From: Anaerolineae bacterium
GTDB lineage: Bacteria; Chloroflexota; Anaerolineae; Anaerolineales; Anaerolineaceae
Assembly (NCBI GenBank): GCA_013178295.1
Contig: JABLWW010000010.1
Span: 62,001 to 126,000 of the forward strand
Direction of reading: 5' to 3'
DNA: 64,000 nt
The number at the start of each line of letters is the position of its first letter. The stretch's first letter is position 1. Under the pieces are notes generated by a model, which saw nothing but the letters and a program-made list of their open reading frames with translations, was not told the DNA's origin and did not search any database. Shown piece after piece: positions 24,068 through 32,575 of the stretch. The translations under genes and the position numbers were made by a program.

Positions 24068-25087
24068 ATGGAACTCAAGCTGCATACTTCTTTCCCGGAC
24101 GAATTGGAAGGCGCCTGGAATTTGCTTTTGGAACAAAGCGTTCAGCATGTTCCCTTTTTGCGCTATGAGTATCTGCGCGCTTGGTGGCAGACCCGCGGCG
24201 GCGCAGAATGGGAAGATGTGCTCCTGGCGATTGTTACTGGTTGGGAAGGAAGTGAGTTGTGCGGTGTGGCGCCGCTCTTCTTTTGTCCCAACTTTGAAGG
24301 GGACGCGGCATTGCTGCTTTTGGGGAGCATCCAAATCTCGGATTATCTCGACCTTATTGCCCCGGCGGCGAAGATGAAAACTTTTATTGAATCCCTATTG
24401 CCTTTTCTGGCAAATAGTGCGGAGTTGCCACCCTGGCGTTCGCTATATCTGCACAACTTGGTGGATACATCGCCTACCCTGACGTTGCTTGATGAGGTTG
24501 CCCGCCAGCAGAAGTGGGCGTTCTCCAGCCATACTTTGCAGCACTCGCCGTATATCCCCTTGCCTGACAGTTTTGAAGCATATCTTGCCGGGATAGATAA
24601 AAAACAGCGCCATGAAATACGTAGGAAAATGCGCCGGGCTGGCGAGATAGGGCAACCTGTGCGCTATTATTATGTTCAGGAAAAAGCCGGACTCGATGAG
24701 GAGATAGATGCTTTTCTGGTGTTGATGGCGTATGATGCGCAGAAAAAGCGTTTTCTCACCCCGCCAATGCGCGAACACATGCGTCTGACCATCCACTGTG
24801 CCTTTGACCAGGATTGTCTGCACCTGGCGTTTTTGGAAGTGGGAGGCGAGAAGGCAGCCGGGCATCTCAGCTTCGATTATCTTGACCGTATCTGGGCTTA
24901 CAATTCCGGTGTCAATCCCAAGTTTGCTCACTTATCCCCCGGCTGGGTGTTGCTGGGGCATGAGTTACAGTGGGCTATTGAACATCAGAAGGTAGAGTAT
25001 GACTTTATGCGCGGTGATGAGGAATACAAATACCGCTTTGGTGCGGTTGACCGTTACGTGATGCAGGCTGTTCTTACCCCGGCTTAG
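24068..25087 (+). CDS. GNAT-fold acyltransferase, FemAB/BioF2 (CelD-like) type
   Basis: A 339-residue protein with the two-lobed GNAT layout of PF13480-type enzymes. The N-terminal lobe has VPFLRYEYLRAWWQTRG and the C-terminal lobe has AAGHLSFDYLDRIWAYNSG and YDFMRGDEEYKYRFG, which are family hallmarks. ATG 24068 is chosen rather than TTG 24059. These proteins are often linked to surface polymer or peptidoglycan modification. The end overlaps the convergent WD40 gene by four bases. The substrate is unknown. Confidence 0.82.
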   Translation: MELKLHTSFPDELEGAWNLLLEQSVQHVPFLRYEYLRAWWQTRGGAEWEDVLLAIVTGWEGSELCGVAPLFFCPNFEGDAALLLLGSIQISDYLDLIAPAAKMKTFIESLLPFLANSAELPPWRSLYLHNLVDTSPTLTLLDEVARQQKWAFSSHTLQHSPYIPLPDSFEAYLAGIDKKQRHEIRRKMRRAGEIGQPVRYYYVQEKAGLDEEIDAFLVLMAYDAQKKRFLTPPMREHMRLTIHCAFDQDCLHLAFLEVGGEKAAGHLSFDYLDRIWAYNSGVNPKFAHLSPGWVLLGHELQWAIEHQKVEYDFMRGDEEYKYRFGAVDRYVMQAVLTPA

Positions 25088-27066
25088 GGTACGCCCCATA
25101 GCTGCAGTGTGCCGTCTCCGCTGGTGAGCAGCAGAAACCTGCCGTCAGGGGAAAAGGACAGGTTGCCATAGAGTTTGCCGGTGTTCAGGCTGGCGCGCAG
25201 GATGCCGCTGTGGGTATCCCACAGGGTGATTTCATTGCCTGCAATTGCCAAAAGGCTGCCATCTGGTGAAAGCGCCAGGGCATATCCTTTGGCGGGGATC
25301 GAAGCGATTTGTTTGCCATCTGCTACCTGCCGAATTTCTACTGCCCATTGCATGTCCTTGAGAGTGGCAACTGCCACAATGTCGGCGTTGGCGGCATACG
25401 CGGCGGCGTAGCCTTTATATTGGGCGATCTGCTTCCCGGTGTGTACTTCCCAGATGTGAACTTCGCCAGCGCTACGGGAGATCAGACGTTTGCCGTTGTT
25501 GGATAAAGCTACCCACTGAATGGGTTGTTTGGCGGGGATGGTCTTGATCAGACTTCCGTCTGAAATCTGCCAGATAAGCAGCGAATCCTTTGTCCCTCCA
25601 GCCAGCAATTGCTGGTTGCCGGAAAAAGACAATGTAGTCAGAACCTGCTGGCTTTCTGCCAGTGATTTGAGGCGCTTGCCGGTGCCGGGTCGCCACAGGC
25701 TGACCGAGCCATCCCAAAAACCAGCAGCCAGCATGTCCATATCCGCTGAAAATGCTGCACAACTCATTTTGCCTTCGCCAGCACGCAGCACAGATTGCAG
25801 GGTGCCGTCTGTATTCCAAATACGCATCCCTCCATCCAATTCGACTGTTAGCGCGATGTTGTACCGATTGATGCCGCTCGATATCGTGTAGTTGCTGGCG
25901 AATTCATGCGGGCGTGCCAGAGACGCTTCTGCGTCGGGGATTTGCCAGGACAGCAAGCGGTCGCTGAGAGCCAGCAGACGCTCATTGCGCTGAAATGCAA
26001 TTTGTTTGATGGGGGGGTCGTCCTTGGGTACATTGAGCGTCGCAACGATTTTTCCACTGGATGGCGACCAGATGGTTATCTGACGCTGACTCAGTCCAGC
26101 TAACAATGTACCGTCGTCTGAGAATGCCACCAGCCTCAAGGGGTCGTTGTCAACATTCAACACTCTGAGCGTGTATCCGTTAGAAGTCTGGAAAACACGT
26201 ATGCTTTTACCAAAATTGGCGGCAAACAGTTTGCCATCTCCCGAAAATGTGCCATTGACTGGAAAGTTCCCCGACTTATCTTTGGCTGTATAAAAATCGC
26301 GTTTGGATTTTCCTCCTGCGGCAACACCCCACACTTTGAGAGCATCTCCCGAGCCCCATGAGAAGAGCGTTTTGCCATCCTCAGAGAAGCCCAGTGCGGT
26401 AGGCGGGGATATGTGCCCTGTGTAGGTGCGCAGAAGCTGACCGCTGGGTACCTGCCATAAGAGGATGATGCGGTCAGTGGACGCCGCAGCAAGCATCGAG
26501 CGGTCGGGTGAAAAGGCGAGGGCGGTGATTTGACCCTTTTCGCTTTTGCTTTCCTGGATGATGGCGCCCTTTTCAGTGTCAAAAATCTGCACAGCCCCGT
26601 TGCTGTAGCCGCAGGCGAGCAAATCACCATCCGCTGAGAAAGTGACGCTAGTTGTCATATCTGCGGCGGGGATGATGTCCAGTGTCTGGAGATCCCAACT
26701 GTTGTACAGATGAAGGTAGCGGGAAGAGGCGACGACGATCATATCGCCGTTGGCGGAGGCTGCCATCTGGCGCGCAAATCCCTGTTCGTGCTCAGCGAAG
26801 AGAACCATTTGCCCAGCGTTTGAAGGGGATAATGTCCCACCTGGTACAGCAATGGCAGTACCCCTGTGTGCCGGAACAAATTGTGTTGGCGTTGGGGAGG
26901 GGGTGGGGGTAGCTGCTACCAGCGCCCTGCGGATGGCGACAGGTGTTGCCGAGGGTTCTAAAGCGGGGGTTGGAAATTGCAGGCTATTACATGCCGTCAG
27001 GGCTGCCAGCCCTAAGAGGCACAGGAGTTTGATTGGCTCAAATCGTGCTTGTGAAGCAAGGCGCAT
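25084..27066 (-). CDS. WD40-repeat lipoprotein
   Basis: Exported beta-propeller protein of 660 residues. The signal peptide ends in LTAC (Cys26), followed by a Pro/Thr-rich linker (about 29-75) and roughly 13 WD40 blades such as TALAFSPDRSMLAAASTDRIILLW and NLSFSPDGRFLLLTSGDGTLQLW. That number would fit two seven-bladed propellers. No catalytic domain is attached, so a scaffold or sensor role outside the membrane is inferred. The -10 box ends six bases before the ATG, and no ribosome site is present. Confidence 0.88.
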   Translation of the reverse strand: MRLASQARFEPIKLLCLLGLAALTACNSLQFPTPALEPSATPVAIRRALVAATPTPSPTPTQFVPAHRGTAIAVPGGTLSPSNAGQMVLFAEHEQGFARQMAASANGDMIVVASSRYLHLYNSWDLQTLDIIPAADMTTSVTFSADGDLLACGYSNGAVQIFDTEKGAIIQESKSEKGQITALAFSPDRSMLAAASTDRIILLWQVPSGQLLRTYTGHISPPTALGFSEDGKTLFSWGSGDALKVWGVAAGGKSKRDFYTAKDKSGNFPVNGTFSGDGKLFAANFGKSIRVFQTSNGYTLRVLNVDNDPLRLVAFSDDGTLLAGLSQRQITIWSPSSGKIVATLNVPKDDPPIKQIAFQRNERLLALSDRLLSWQIPDAEASLARPHEFASNYTISSGINRYNIALTVELDGGMRIWNTDGTLQSVLRAGEGKMSCAAFSADMDMLAAGFWDGSVSLWRPGTGKRLKSLAESQQVLTTLSFSGNQQLLAGGTKDSLLIWQISDGSLIKTIPAKQPIQWVALSNNGKRLISRSAGEVHIWEVHTGKQIAQYKGYAAAYAANADIVAVATLKDMQWAVEIRQVADGKQIASIPAKGYALALSPDGSLLAIAGNEITLWDTHSGILRASLNTGKLYGNLSFSPDGRFLLLTSGDGTLQLWGVP

Positions 27067-27072
27067 AGGGTG

Positions 27073-27078
27073 ATTTTA
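27073..27078 (-). promoter_or_regulatory. -10 box of the WD40 gene (leaderless)
   Basis: TAAAAT on the minus strand, preceded by TG, ends six bases before ATG 27066, so transcription is predicted to begin at the start codon. No -35 was recognised. Confidence 0.45.
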
Positions 27079-27123
27079 CACCTGTTTGGGGAAGCGCTGC
27101 CGCCAATCAAAAATCGAATAAAG

Positions 27124-27151
27124 AAGCCAGAGCCTTATAAGACCCTGGCTT
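27124..27151 (-). terminator. Probable terminator of the ferritin gene
   Basis: AAGCCAG (27124-27130) pairs with CTGGCTT (27145-27151), 45 bases after the ferritin stop. The minus strand continues with CTTTATTCGATTTTT, a weak U-rich tail. Confidence 0.55.
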
Positions 27152-27195
27152 ATATCGCTAAAGCAAGCTCTTGTGAAGATGGAGTAGCAGCCGGG

Positions 27196-27687
27196 TCACT
27201 CGTCTCTTTTGCCCAGTTCACGGTCGAGCATTACTAATGCCGAACCCTTGTCGCCAGTCATCTTGAGCGTTGCCAGTATTGCCGAAGCATTTTTCTCTTC
27301 TTCCACCTGTTCTTTGACAAACCAGTTGAGAAATTCCTGACTGGCATAATCTTTCTCACTGACTGCCAGTTCATATAAGCTATGAATCAAGGCAGTGACT
27401 TTTTTCTCGTGTGCCAGGGTTTCCTCAAAGACAGCGGTCGGCGTTTCGAACTCTGCCGGGGGTTGATCGATCGCTTGCAGCGAAACTCGTGCGCCTCGAT
27501 CGGTCAGATATTCAAAAAACTTCATTGCGTGTTCTTGTTCCTCGCCTGCCTGAATCTTCATCCAGTGTGCAAAACCGGGCAAATCCTTGTCCTCAAAATA
27601 GGCGCACATGGAAAGATACAGATAGGCAGAATACAATTCGTTTTTAATCTGGTCGTTCATTTTGTCAATCATCGCTTTGCTTAACAT
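27196..27687 (-). CDS. Ferritin (FtnA-like, non-heme)
   Basis: Iron-storage protein of 163 residues that would form a 24-subunit shell. The di-iron ferroxidase residues E17, E50, H53, E94 and Q127 plus E130 all fall at the positions known from Escherichia coli FtnA. The heme-binding Met of bacterioferritin is not indicated. The start ATG 27687 has the ribosome site AGGAGG. It stands alone between two hairpins, so it is probably monocistronic. Confidence 0.95.
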   Translation of the reverse strand: MLSKAMIDKMNDQIKNELYSAYLYLSMCAYFEDKDLPGFAHWMKIQAGEEQEHAMKFFEYLTDRGARVSLQAIDQPPAEFETPTAVFEETLAHEKKVTALIHSLYELAVSEKDYASQEFLNWFVKEQVEEEKNASAILATLKMTGDKGSALVMLDRELGKRDE

Positions 27688-27797
27688 GGTTATCCTCCTG
27701 GAAGATTAAGATATATCAGATTGTTTTGGTTTAATTATACAACGTGTTTATTAACATCGTATCATAATCTTAAGAGCAAAAATCAAGATGGTAAAAA

Positions 27798-27834
27798 AAC
27801 CAAAAAGACCGGCTGCTGTCCGGTCTTTTTGGTT
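27798..27834. terminator. Strong bidirectional terminator upstream of the ferritin gene
   Basis: A 15-bp perfect stem (27798-27812 with 27820-27834, core AAAAAGACCGG) with a CTGCTGT loop is flanked by A and T runs. On the minus strand it ends the YjfB-like transcript 30 bases after its stop codon. Confidence 0.9.
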
Positions 27835-27863
27835 GTGCCATACAAATAGCTATCTTCTCCGTC

Positions 27864-28076
27864 TCAGATAGATATGTCCAACAACCTGCCCACCATCGGG
27901 TCGGGCGAAGCGGTTTGCGATGACTGTTGTATCATTTTGACCAGTGCGTCCCCCATCATTCTTTGTGTGTCCAGAATCTGTTTGATTACTGCCGTGGAAA
28001 TATCTTCGGCGGCTGTTTGGGATTTCAACATCGTAGCCGTTTGAGCCATATAGTTGGACAATCCTGCTGTTTGCAT
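27864..28076 (-). CDS. YjfB-like putative motility protein
   Basis: A 70-residue protein with the YjfB family plan: a short N-terminal segment, a helical middle with repeated Gln/Lys/Met (IKQILDTQRMMGDALVKMIQQ) and a C-terminal tail ending LLDISI. The family is annotated as motility-related mainly because of its neighbours; the true role is unknown. AAGGAAAC precedes the ATG. It follows the unrecognised 259-residue gene by 15 bases and is closed by a strong terminator, so the two form a bicistron. No flagellar genes are in the window. Confidence 0.7.
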   Translation of the reverse strand: MQTAGLSNYMAQTATMLKSQTAAEDISTAVIKQILDTQRMMGDALVKMIQQSSQTASPDPMVGRLLDISI

Positions 28077-28091
28077 AAAAGTTTCCTTAAT

Positions 28092-28871
28092 TTAAGCGTT
28101 TTCGGGCATCTTGTTTTGCTCAGCAGCGGGCGGGGTGATTGTAATTGTTAGGTTGACAGTGGTGGTCTTTCCCGCCAACCTTGTTTGTTCGTGGTGGTCA
28201 ATAAAAGGCTTGCCTTTGCCGCTGACGTAGATAGTGTAGTCGTGGCTGGGGCCCTCTTCCTTTTGCAAGTTGATCATTGCCATTAACATTACCAGCTGCA
28301 TAAGAAAGCTGACGCCTTCTTTGCTGGAAGCCAGTACTTTGCGGGCAGCCTCATCAAGAACGTAAGTCACAGATTTGTTGCCCCGATCTTTGAGCACCTC
28401 GCGCAGCGCTTTTGCAAGATCAACCAGAATCTCATCCGGTTTCCGCAGGGTTTCAACCAGTTTGGTGCTTGCCTCGTAGGAGAAATCCATCTCCATTTGT
28501 TGGTATGAGAAACTGATGGTGATGGGCCGATTGCCATTGTCGGCAAAGTCTGCTGCGGTCAGCCCCAGAGCTTCGGCGGAAAAGGTTAGATCAAAATTCA
28601 TCGTTTCCTGCCTTAGCTGTACATCTGTAACACTGTGGGCGCGCAAGGCGATTTCACCGCCGTTTTGGTAGTAGGCAAATCTTGTCTCGCTGGCGTTGTA
28701 GGTCAGTTCTTGGATATCATGTGTGTATGCCAGTTCGGCAAGGGGAGACAGATGTGCTGATGTGTTCGCTGTGGAGATGGAGCTGGAAGGCTGCTTGGCA
28801 AGTGACGCTTTAAGCTCCACAGGTGATGGTTGTAGAGACGCTGAGTGAATGTTGAGGTCTCGAATTTCCAT
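28092..28871 (-). CDS. Unrecognised protein co-transcribed with YjfB-like gene
   Basis: A 259-residue soluble protein I do not recognise. It has no signal peptide. The first 45 residues are Ser/Ala/Thr-rich and probably disordered, followed by a segment rich in beta strands (LTYNASETRFAYYQ, ITISFSYQQMEMDFSY). A helical part follows at about 145-195 (DLAKALREVLKDRG, LMQLVMLMAMINL), with a beta-rich tail ending TVNLTITITPPA. GGCAGGAGAAATACC precedes ATG 28871. The bicistronic arrangement with YjfB suggests a shared process. A secreted or envelope appendage partner is only a guess. Confidence 0.7.
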   Translation of the reverse strand: MEIRDLNIHSASLQPSPVELKASLAKQPSSSISTANTSAHLSPLAELAYTHDIQELTYNASETRFAYYQNGGEIALRAHSVTDVQLRQETMNFDLTFSAEALGLTAADFADNGNRPITISFSYQQMEMDFSYEASTKLVETLRKPDEILVDLAKALREVLKDRGNKSVTYVLDEAARKVLASSKEGVSFLMQLVMLMAMINLQKEEGPSHDYTIYVSGKGKPFIDHHEQTRLAGKTTTVNLTITITPPAAEQNKMPENA

Positions 28872-28951
28872 GGTATTTCTCCTGCCAAATCATCTTATAA
28901 TGCATTATCGTAAAGATTTCGTTAAAGTTGAGAAACTGTAAGGTGGTTGCA

Positions 28952-29389
28952 ATGAATACCGAAGAGCTGCCGGTTGTTATTTGTTTGATGACAGTGAGTG
29001 ACTATGAAGAAGCTTTGGCACTGTGGCAAAGCACGCCGGGTATTGGATTGAGCGCAGCAGATTCTCGTGATGCGATTACACGTTTTCTTGAAAGGAATGG
29101 GGAGTTGTGTTTTGTGGCTCGCAGGGGGGCGCAGCTGGTAGGCACAGTTTTGTGTGGGCATGACGCACGGCGTGGGTATATCTATCATCTGGCAGTCCGG
29201 CAAGGTGAGCGCCGCGCGGGTGTTGGGCGTGCGCTGGTGCAGAAAGCGCTTGAGGCGCTTGGCAGGCAGGACATTCAAAAGTGTCATATCTTTGTGTATG
29301 CGGATAACCAGGAAGGTTTGCTTTTCTGGCGCTCCACGGGTTGGTTAGAACGCCCTGAACTGATTATTATGTCGAAAGATATTCCTTGA
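28952..29389 (+). CDS. GNAT-family N-acetyltransferase
   Basis: A 145-residue GNAT protein. ATG 28952 follows AAGGTGG and is preferred to TTG 28928. The acetyl-CoA pyrophosphate loop reads RRAGVGRALVQKAL (R-x-x-G-x-G/A form) near residue 90, and the C-terminal HIFVYADNQEGLLFWRSTGW is the usual motif B region. The architecture resembles RimI-like or YpeA-like enzymes. The substrate is unknown. Confidence 0.88.
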   Translation: MNTEELPVVICLMTVSDYEEALALWQSTPGIGLSAADSRDAITRFLERNGELCFVARRGAQLVGTVLCGHDARRGYIYHLAVRQGERRAGVGRALVQKALEALGRQDIQKCHIFVYADNQEGLLFWRSTGWLERPELIIMSKDIP

Positions 29390-29414
29390 TGGGCAAAATT
29401 TGCTGTCGGATATA

Positions 29415-29443
29415 TTGAACAACCTTTATGCTTATGGTATATT
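29415..29443 (+). promoter_or_regulatory. Promoter of the cytidylate-kinase-like gene
   Basis: TTGAAC (29415-29420), a 17-base spacer and TATATT (29438-29443). The predicted start near 29450 leaves a leader of about 124 bases that contains a terminator hairpin. Confidence 0.6.
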
Positions 29444-29501
29444 GGTATAAAGAAGAGCGTTTTCACCTCAGGGTTTCACCTGACAGGCGTTTGCACGTTG
29501 G

Positions 29502-29545
29502 CGCACCCATTCTTTACCCCGCCTTTTTGGCGGGGTGCGTTTTTT
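29502..29545 (+). terminator. Terminator hairpin inside the leader, possible attenuator
   Basis: ACCCCGCC (29516-29523), a TTTTT loop and GGCGGGGT (29529-29536) form a stem followed by GCG and six T. An upstream CGCACCC (29502-29508) can pair with GGGTGCG (29533-29539) instead, which would disrupt the terminator. It lies between promoter and gene, so it may attenuate. Alternatively it simply ends the preceding acetyltransferase transcript. Confidence 0.6.
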
Positions 29546-29573
29546 GTATAGAAAAAAGAAAGGTTGGTGTCCT

Positions 29574-30245
29574 ATGGCAATAATCACGATTTCACGACAA
29601 TATGGAAGCGGCGGGGATGAGATTGCAGAGCGGCTTTGTGAACGTCTGGGGTACAGACTCTTTGACAAACGCCTGCTCTTGAATGCCGCCGCCGAGACTG
29701 GTCTTTCGGAGCAAGAGATCATTGACTATTCAGAGGAAAACCACAAGGTGCGGAGTTTCATAGACCGTCTTTTTGCACGCCCTGCTTTGATTGCACAGGT
29801 AGCGGCTGCCAGGCTGCCTTCTGCTGGTACTCGCCCTGAAGACACAGTTCTTCGCGAAGAACTGGCGTTGACTTTGGTGCAAAAGGCGGTGCACAAAGCT
29901 TACGAGATAGGCAATACGATCATTATAGGGCGTGGCGGGCAGGTTCTTCTTAAAGATTTTCCCGATGTACTTCATGTCCGTGTTGTGGCACCGCTGGAAA
30001 ATCGTATTCTCCGCGTTAAACAGGAAATCAAGCAAAGCCGCCAGGAATATTTTGCCGATATCGAAAGCCGCCGCGCCGCGCAGGATTTGATCATCGAACG
30101 CGATACTGCCTCAGCTGACTATATCAAACAACATTACAATGTGGATTGGGATGACCCGTTGTTGTATCATCTTATCTTAAATACGGCAAAGTTGAGCATT
30201 GATCAGGCAGTCAAAGTCATTAGCGGACTGGTTAATCACACCTGA
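29574..30245 (+). CDS. Cytidylate kinase-like family protein
   Basis: A 223-residue P-loop nucleoside-kinase-like protein starting MAIITISRQYGSGGDEIAERL. The family (PF13189 type) has SRQYGSGG in place of the GPxGSGKS loop of Cmk. ATG 29574 is used because AAAGGTTGG precedes it. A second conserved block, IIIGRGGQVLLKD, is near residue 115. It is not the housekeeping Cmk, and its substrate is not established. A long leader with a terminator suggests conditional expression. Confidence 0.85.
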   Translation: MAIITISRQYGSGGDEIAERLCERLGYRLFDKRLLLNAAAETGLSEQEIIDYSEENHKVRSFIDRLFARPALIAQVAAARLPSAGTRPEDTVLREELALTLVQKAVHKAYEIGNTIIIGRGGQVLLKDFPDVLHVRVVAPLENRILRVKQEIKQSRQEYFADIESRRAAQDLIIERDTASADYIKQHYNVDWDDPLLYHLILNTAKLSIDQAVKVISGLVNHT

Positions 30246-30361
30246 GACTGCCTCTTGACGCGTTTTGCTTCTTGAGGGGGGAAAGTTTGTCTTATTTTAA
30301 GGGGGGCAGTGAAGATATTGACGCAGAACATTTTTATGCTATTTGTATGATATTATTATAG

Positions 30362-30367
30362 TATAAT
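30362..30367 (+). promoter_or_regulatory. -10 box of the lactate dehydrogenase gene
   Basis: TATAAT about 45 bases before the ldh ATG, within an AT-rich stretch that offers several overlapping -10-like hexamers. No well-spaced -35 is evident. Confidence 0.4.
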
Positions 30368-30412
30368 CATAGCGATACAGCGCTTATTTCAGGCGCGGTA
30401 TGGGAGCACACC

Positions 30413-31369
30413 ATGTCTCATCAAATTCATCAGCCTACCCGAATCGCTATTATTGGGGCCGGGAATGTGGGTTCGTCTTTTGCCTATGGCTTGCTGCTTT
30501 CTGGGCTTGCCAGTGAGATTGTGCTTGTTGATGCGAACCATGCCAAAGCTGAGGGCGAAGCCATGGATCTTAACCATGCAGCGCCCTTATCCAAACCTGT
30601 ACGTGTCTGGGCGGGCGACTATGCCGATTGCGCTGGCGCAGCTATCACGGTGATCACAGCTGGAAGTGCTCAGCGCCCTGGCGAGACGCGCCTTGACTTG
30701 GTACAGCGCAATGCGGATGTCTTTCACCAAATTGTCCCTCGTGTTGTGCAAAATAACCCGCAGGGAATTTTGCTTATTGCCACCAATCCGGTAGATGTGC
30801 TTTCCTATGTTGCCTGGAAACTTTCCGGTCTTCCGGCGGCACGCGTGATTGGCTCTGGCACTATCCTGGACACCGCCCGTTTTCGTTTTCTTCTCTCTCA
30901 GCGTTTTGATGTTGATCCCCGCTCGGTACATGCTTATATCATTGGAGAGCATGGCGACAGCGAAGTGCCTGTCTGGTCGCTGGCTAACATTGCGGGAATG
31001 CGTTTGCCGGTGTATTGTCGGCAGAACAATATGACCTGCGGTTTTGATGATTTGGAGGATATTTTTCATCAAACGCGCGATGCTGCTTATGAAATTATTC
31101 AGCGTAAGGGGGCGACCTATTATGCCATCGCATCTGGTCTGGTGCGCATTGTGGAGGCGATTCTGCGTGATGAGGGGGCAGTACTTTCGGTGTCCACGCT
31201 CATCAACGGTTATTACGGAATTGACGATGTTTATCTTAGCATCCCCAGTATTGTTGACCGTGCTGGGGTTGAACGTAATATTTATCTGGAACTTTCCGAA
31301 GAAGAGGTAGCCAGTTTGCAAGACTCGGCGCACATCCTCAAGGGGTTTATTGCCCAATTGAATTTCTGA
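30413..31369 (+). CDS. ldh: L-lactate dehydrogenase
   Basis: NAD-dependent reduction of pyruvate to L-lactate, 318 residues. The Rossmann motif GAGNVGSS is at residues 15-22. The specificity loop AGSAQRPGETR has Gln87, which marks lactate rather than malate dehydrogenase. The substrate arginine R93, D153 and catalytic His180 (GEHGDSEVP) are in place. ATG 30413 follows GGGAGCACACC. It fits a fermentative metabolism. Confidence 0.95.
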   Translation: MSHQIHQPTRIAIIGAGNVGSSFAYGLLLSGLASEIVLVDANHAKAEGEAMDLNHAAPLSKPVRVWAGDYADCAGAAITVITAGSAQRPGETRLDLVQRNADVFHQIVPRVVQNNPQGILLIATNPVDVLSYVAWKLSGLPAARVIGSGTILDTARFRFLLSQRFDVDPRSVHAYIIGEHGDSEVPVWSLANIAGMRLPVYCRQNNMTCGFDDLEDIFHQTRDAAYEIIQRKGATYYAIASGLVRIVEAILRDEGAVLSVSTLINGYYGIDDVYLSIPSIVDRAGVERNIYLELSEEEVASLQDSAHILKGFIAQLNF

Positions 31370-31429
31370 GATGGTCAATGTATCTTTGCTTCTTGCGCTA
31401 AGTAATTCTGCTGATAAGGAGACCAAAAG

Positions 31430-32575
31430 ATGATCTATGATGTCATCATTGCGGGGGCGGGGGTCGCTGGGACGGTGCTTGCGTATCTGCTGGCCGAGAA
31501 GGGAGTATCAACCCTGATTCTTGAAAAAACAGCCTTGCCGCGCTACAAAGCCTGCGGTGGAGGAGTTACCATAAAGGCTGTTTCTGCGCTGCCTTTTGAT
31601 ATTGGCGAGATTGTTGTATGCAAGCCGGTAGGGGGTGAATTGTGTTATCGGGGCAGACGTTATATCAGGCGTCTGATACCGGATGTTGCCTGGCTGGTGG
31701 AACGGGAGGAACTTGATCTCTACTTGGCTCAGAAGGCGGTCAAAGCCGGGGCGAGGCTGCTGGAAAAAATCGGCGTGGTCTCGTTGGAGGAGCATCGGGA
31801 GCGTGTCGTTGTCAGAACAAGCCACGAAAGCTATGAAGGACGCTTTTTGGTAGGCGCAGATGGCGTTACCAGCGTTGTCTCCCGCGCGGTTGGGTTGCTT
31901 CAAAACCGCTGTATGGGGATGGCTGTGGCAGGGGAGATTGGCGTTGATCAAACAGCATATCAGCAGCAGGGAGCGTATGCCACCTTTGATTTTGGCGCCA
32001 TTCCGCATGGTTATGCCTGGATATTCCCAAAGCGGGAGCATCTCTCAATTGGCTTTTTCCAAAGCACGCCTGGTAAGGTGCCTGAAGCGCGTAAAACTCT
32101 GGATGAGATCATCACCCGTTTTCCTCATCTGAAGGGTTACAGATTGATCCGTGCCAGGGGACATCATATTCCTCTGGGGGGCAAGCCGCAGCCACTACAC
32201 AAAGGGCGGGTCTTGCTTGTTGGCGATGCCGCCAACCTCGCAGACGCGTGGTTGGGTGAGGGCATCTACTATGCCATACAAAGTGCCCGAATTGCCGCTC
32301 AGGAGCTGATGCAGAATTTACACAGCGGAAGCGCTGACCTGGAGAACTACACGGCGCGGGTCAATGCTGAAATCGTTGAAGAGCTGCGCCGGGCGGGAAT
32401 CTTTGCAAGCATCGTTTATCGCTATCCGTATCTTGGCACGGCGCTGATGAGTAGAAGCCTGTTGATGCAGGAATATGTCTTTGGGGTGATGCGGGGAGAC
32501 TACACGTTTAGACAGTTCAACCGCTTACTGCTCCGTGGTCTGCCTCAGATTTTGCTTCAGCAACTGGGACGGTGA
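31430..32575 (+). CDS. Geranylgeranyl reductase family FAD-dependent oxidoreductase
   Basis: A 381-residue flavoprotein of the GGR/digeranylgeranylglycerophospholipid reductase type. The FAD motif GAGVAGTVLAYLLAEKG is at the N-terminus, the family motif PRYKACGGGVT near residue 37, and GDAANLADAWLGEGIYYAI near 265. Such enzymes saturate isoprenoid chains, for example of quinones or chlorophyll side chains. AAGGAG precedes the ATG. Its last 59 bases overlap the convergent kinase gene. The isoprenoid substrate here is unknown. Confidence 0.9.
   Translation: MIYDVIIAGAGVAGTVLAYLLAEKGVSTLILEKTALPRYKACGGGVTIKAVSALPFDIGEIVVCKPVGGELCYRGRRYIRRLIPDVAWLVEREELDLYLAQKAVKAGARLLEKIGVVSLEEHRERVVVRTSHESYEGRFLVGADGVTSVVSRAVGLLQNRCMGMAVAGEIGVDQTAYQQQGAYATFDFGAIPHGYAWIFPKREHLSIGFFQSTPGKVPEARKTLDEIITRFPHLKGYRLIRARGHHIPLGGKPQPLHKGRVLLVGDAANLADAWLGEGIYYAIQSARIAAQELMQNLHSGSADLENYTARVNAEIVEELRRAGIFASIVYRYPYLGTALMSRSLLMQEYVFGVMRGDYTFRQFNRLLLRGLPQILLQQLGR

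Noticed and set aside
26157-26630. 157-codon alternative frame in the WD40 gene
   Set aside because: Arises from the repetitive coding sequence; no family resemblance.
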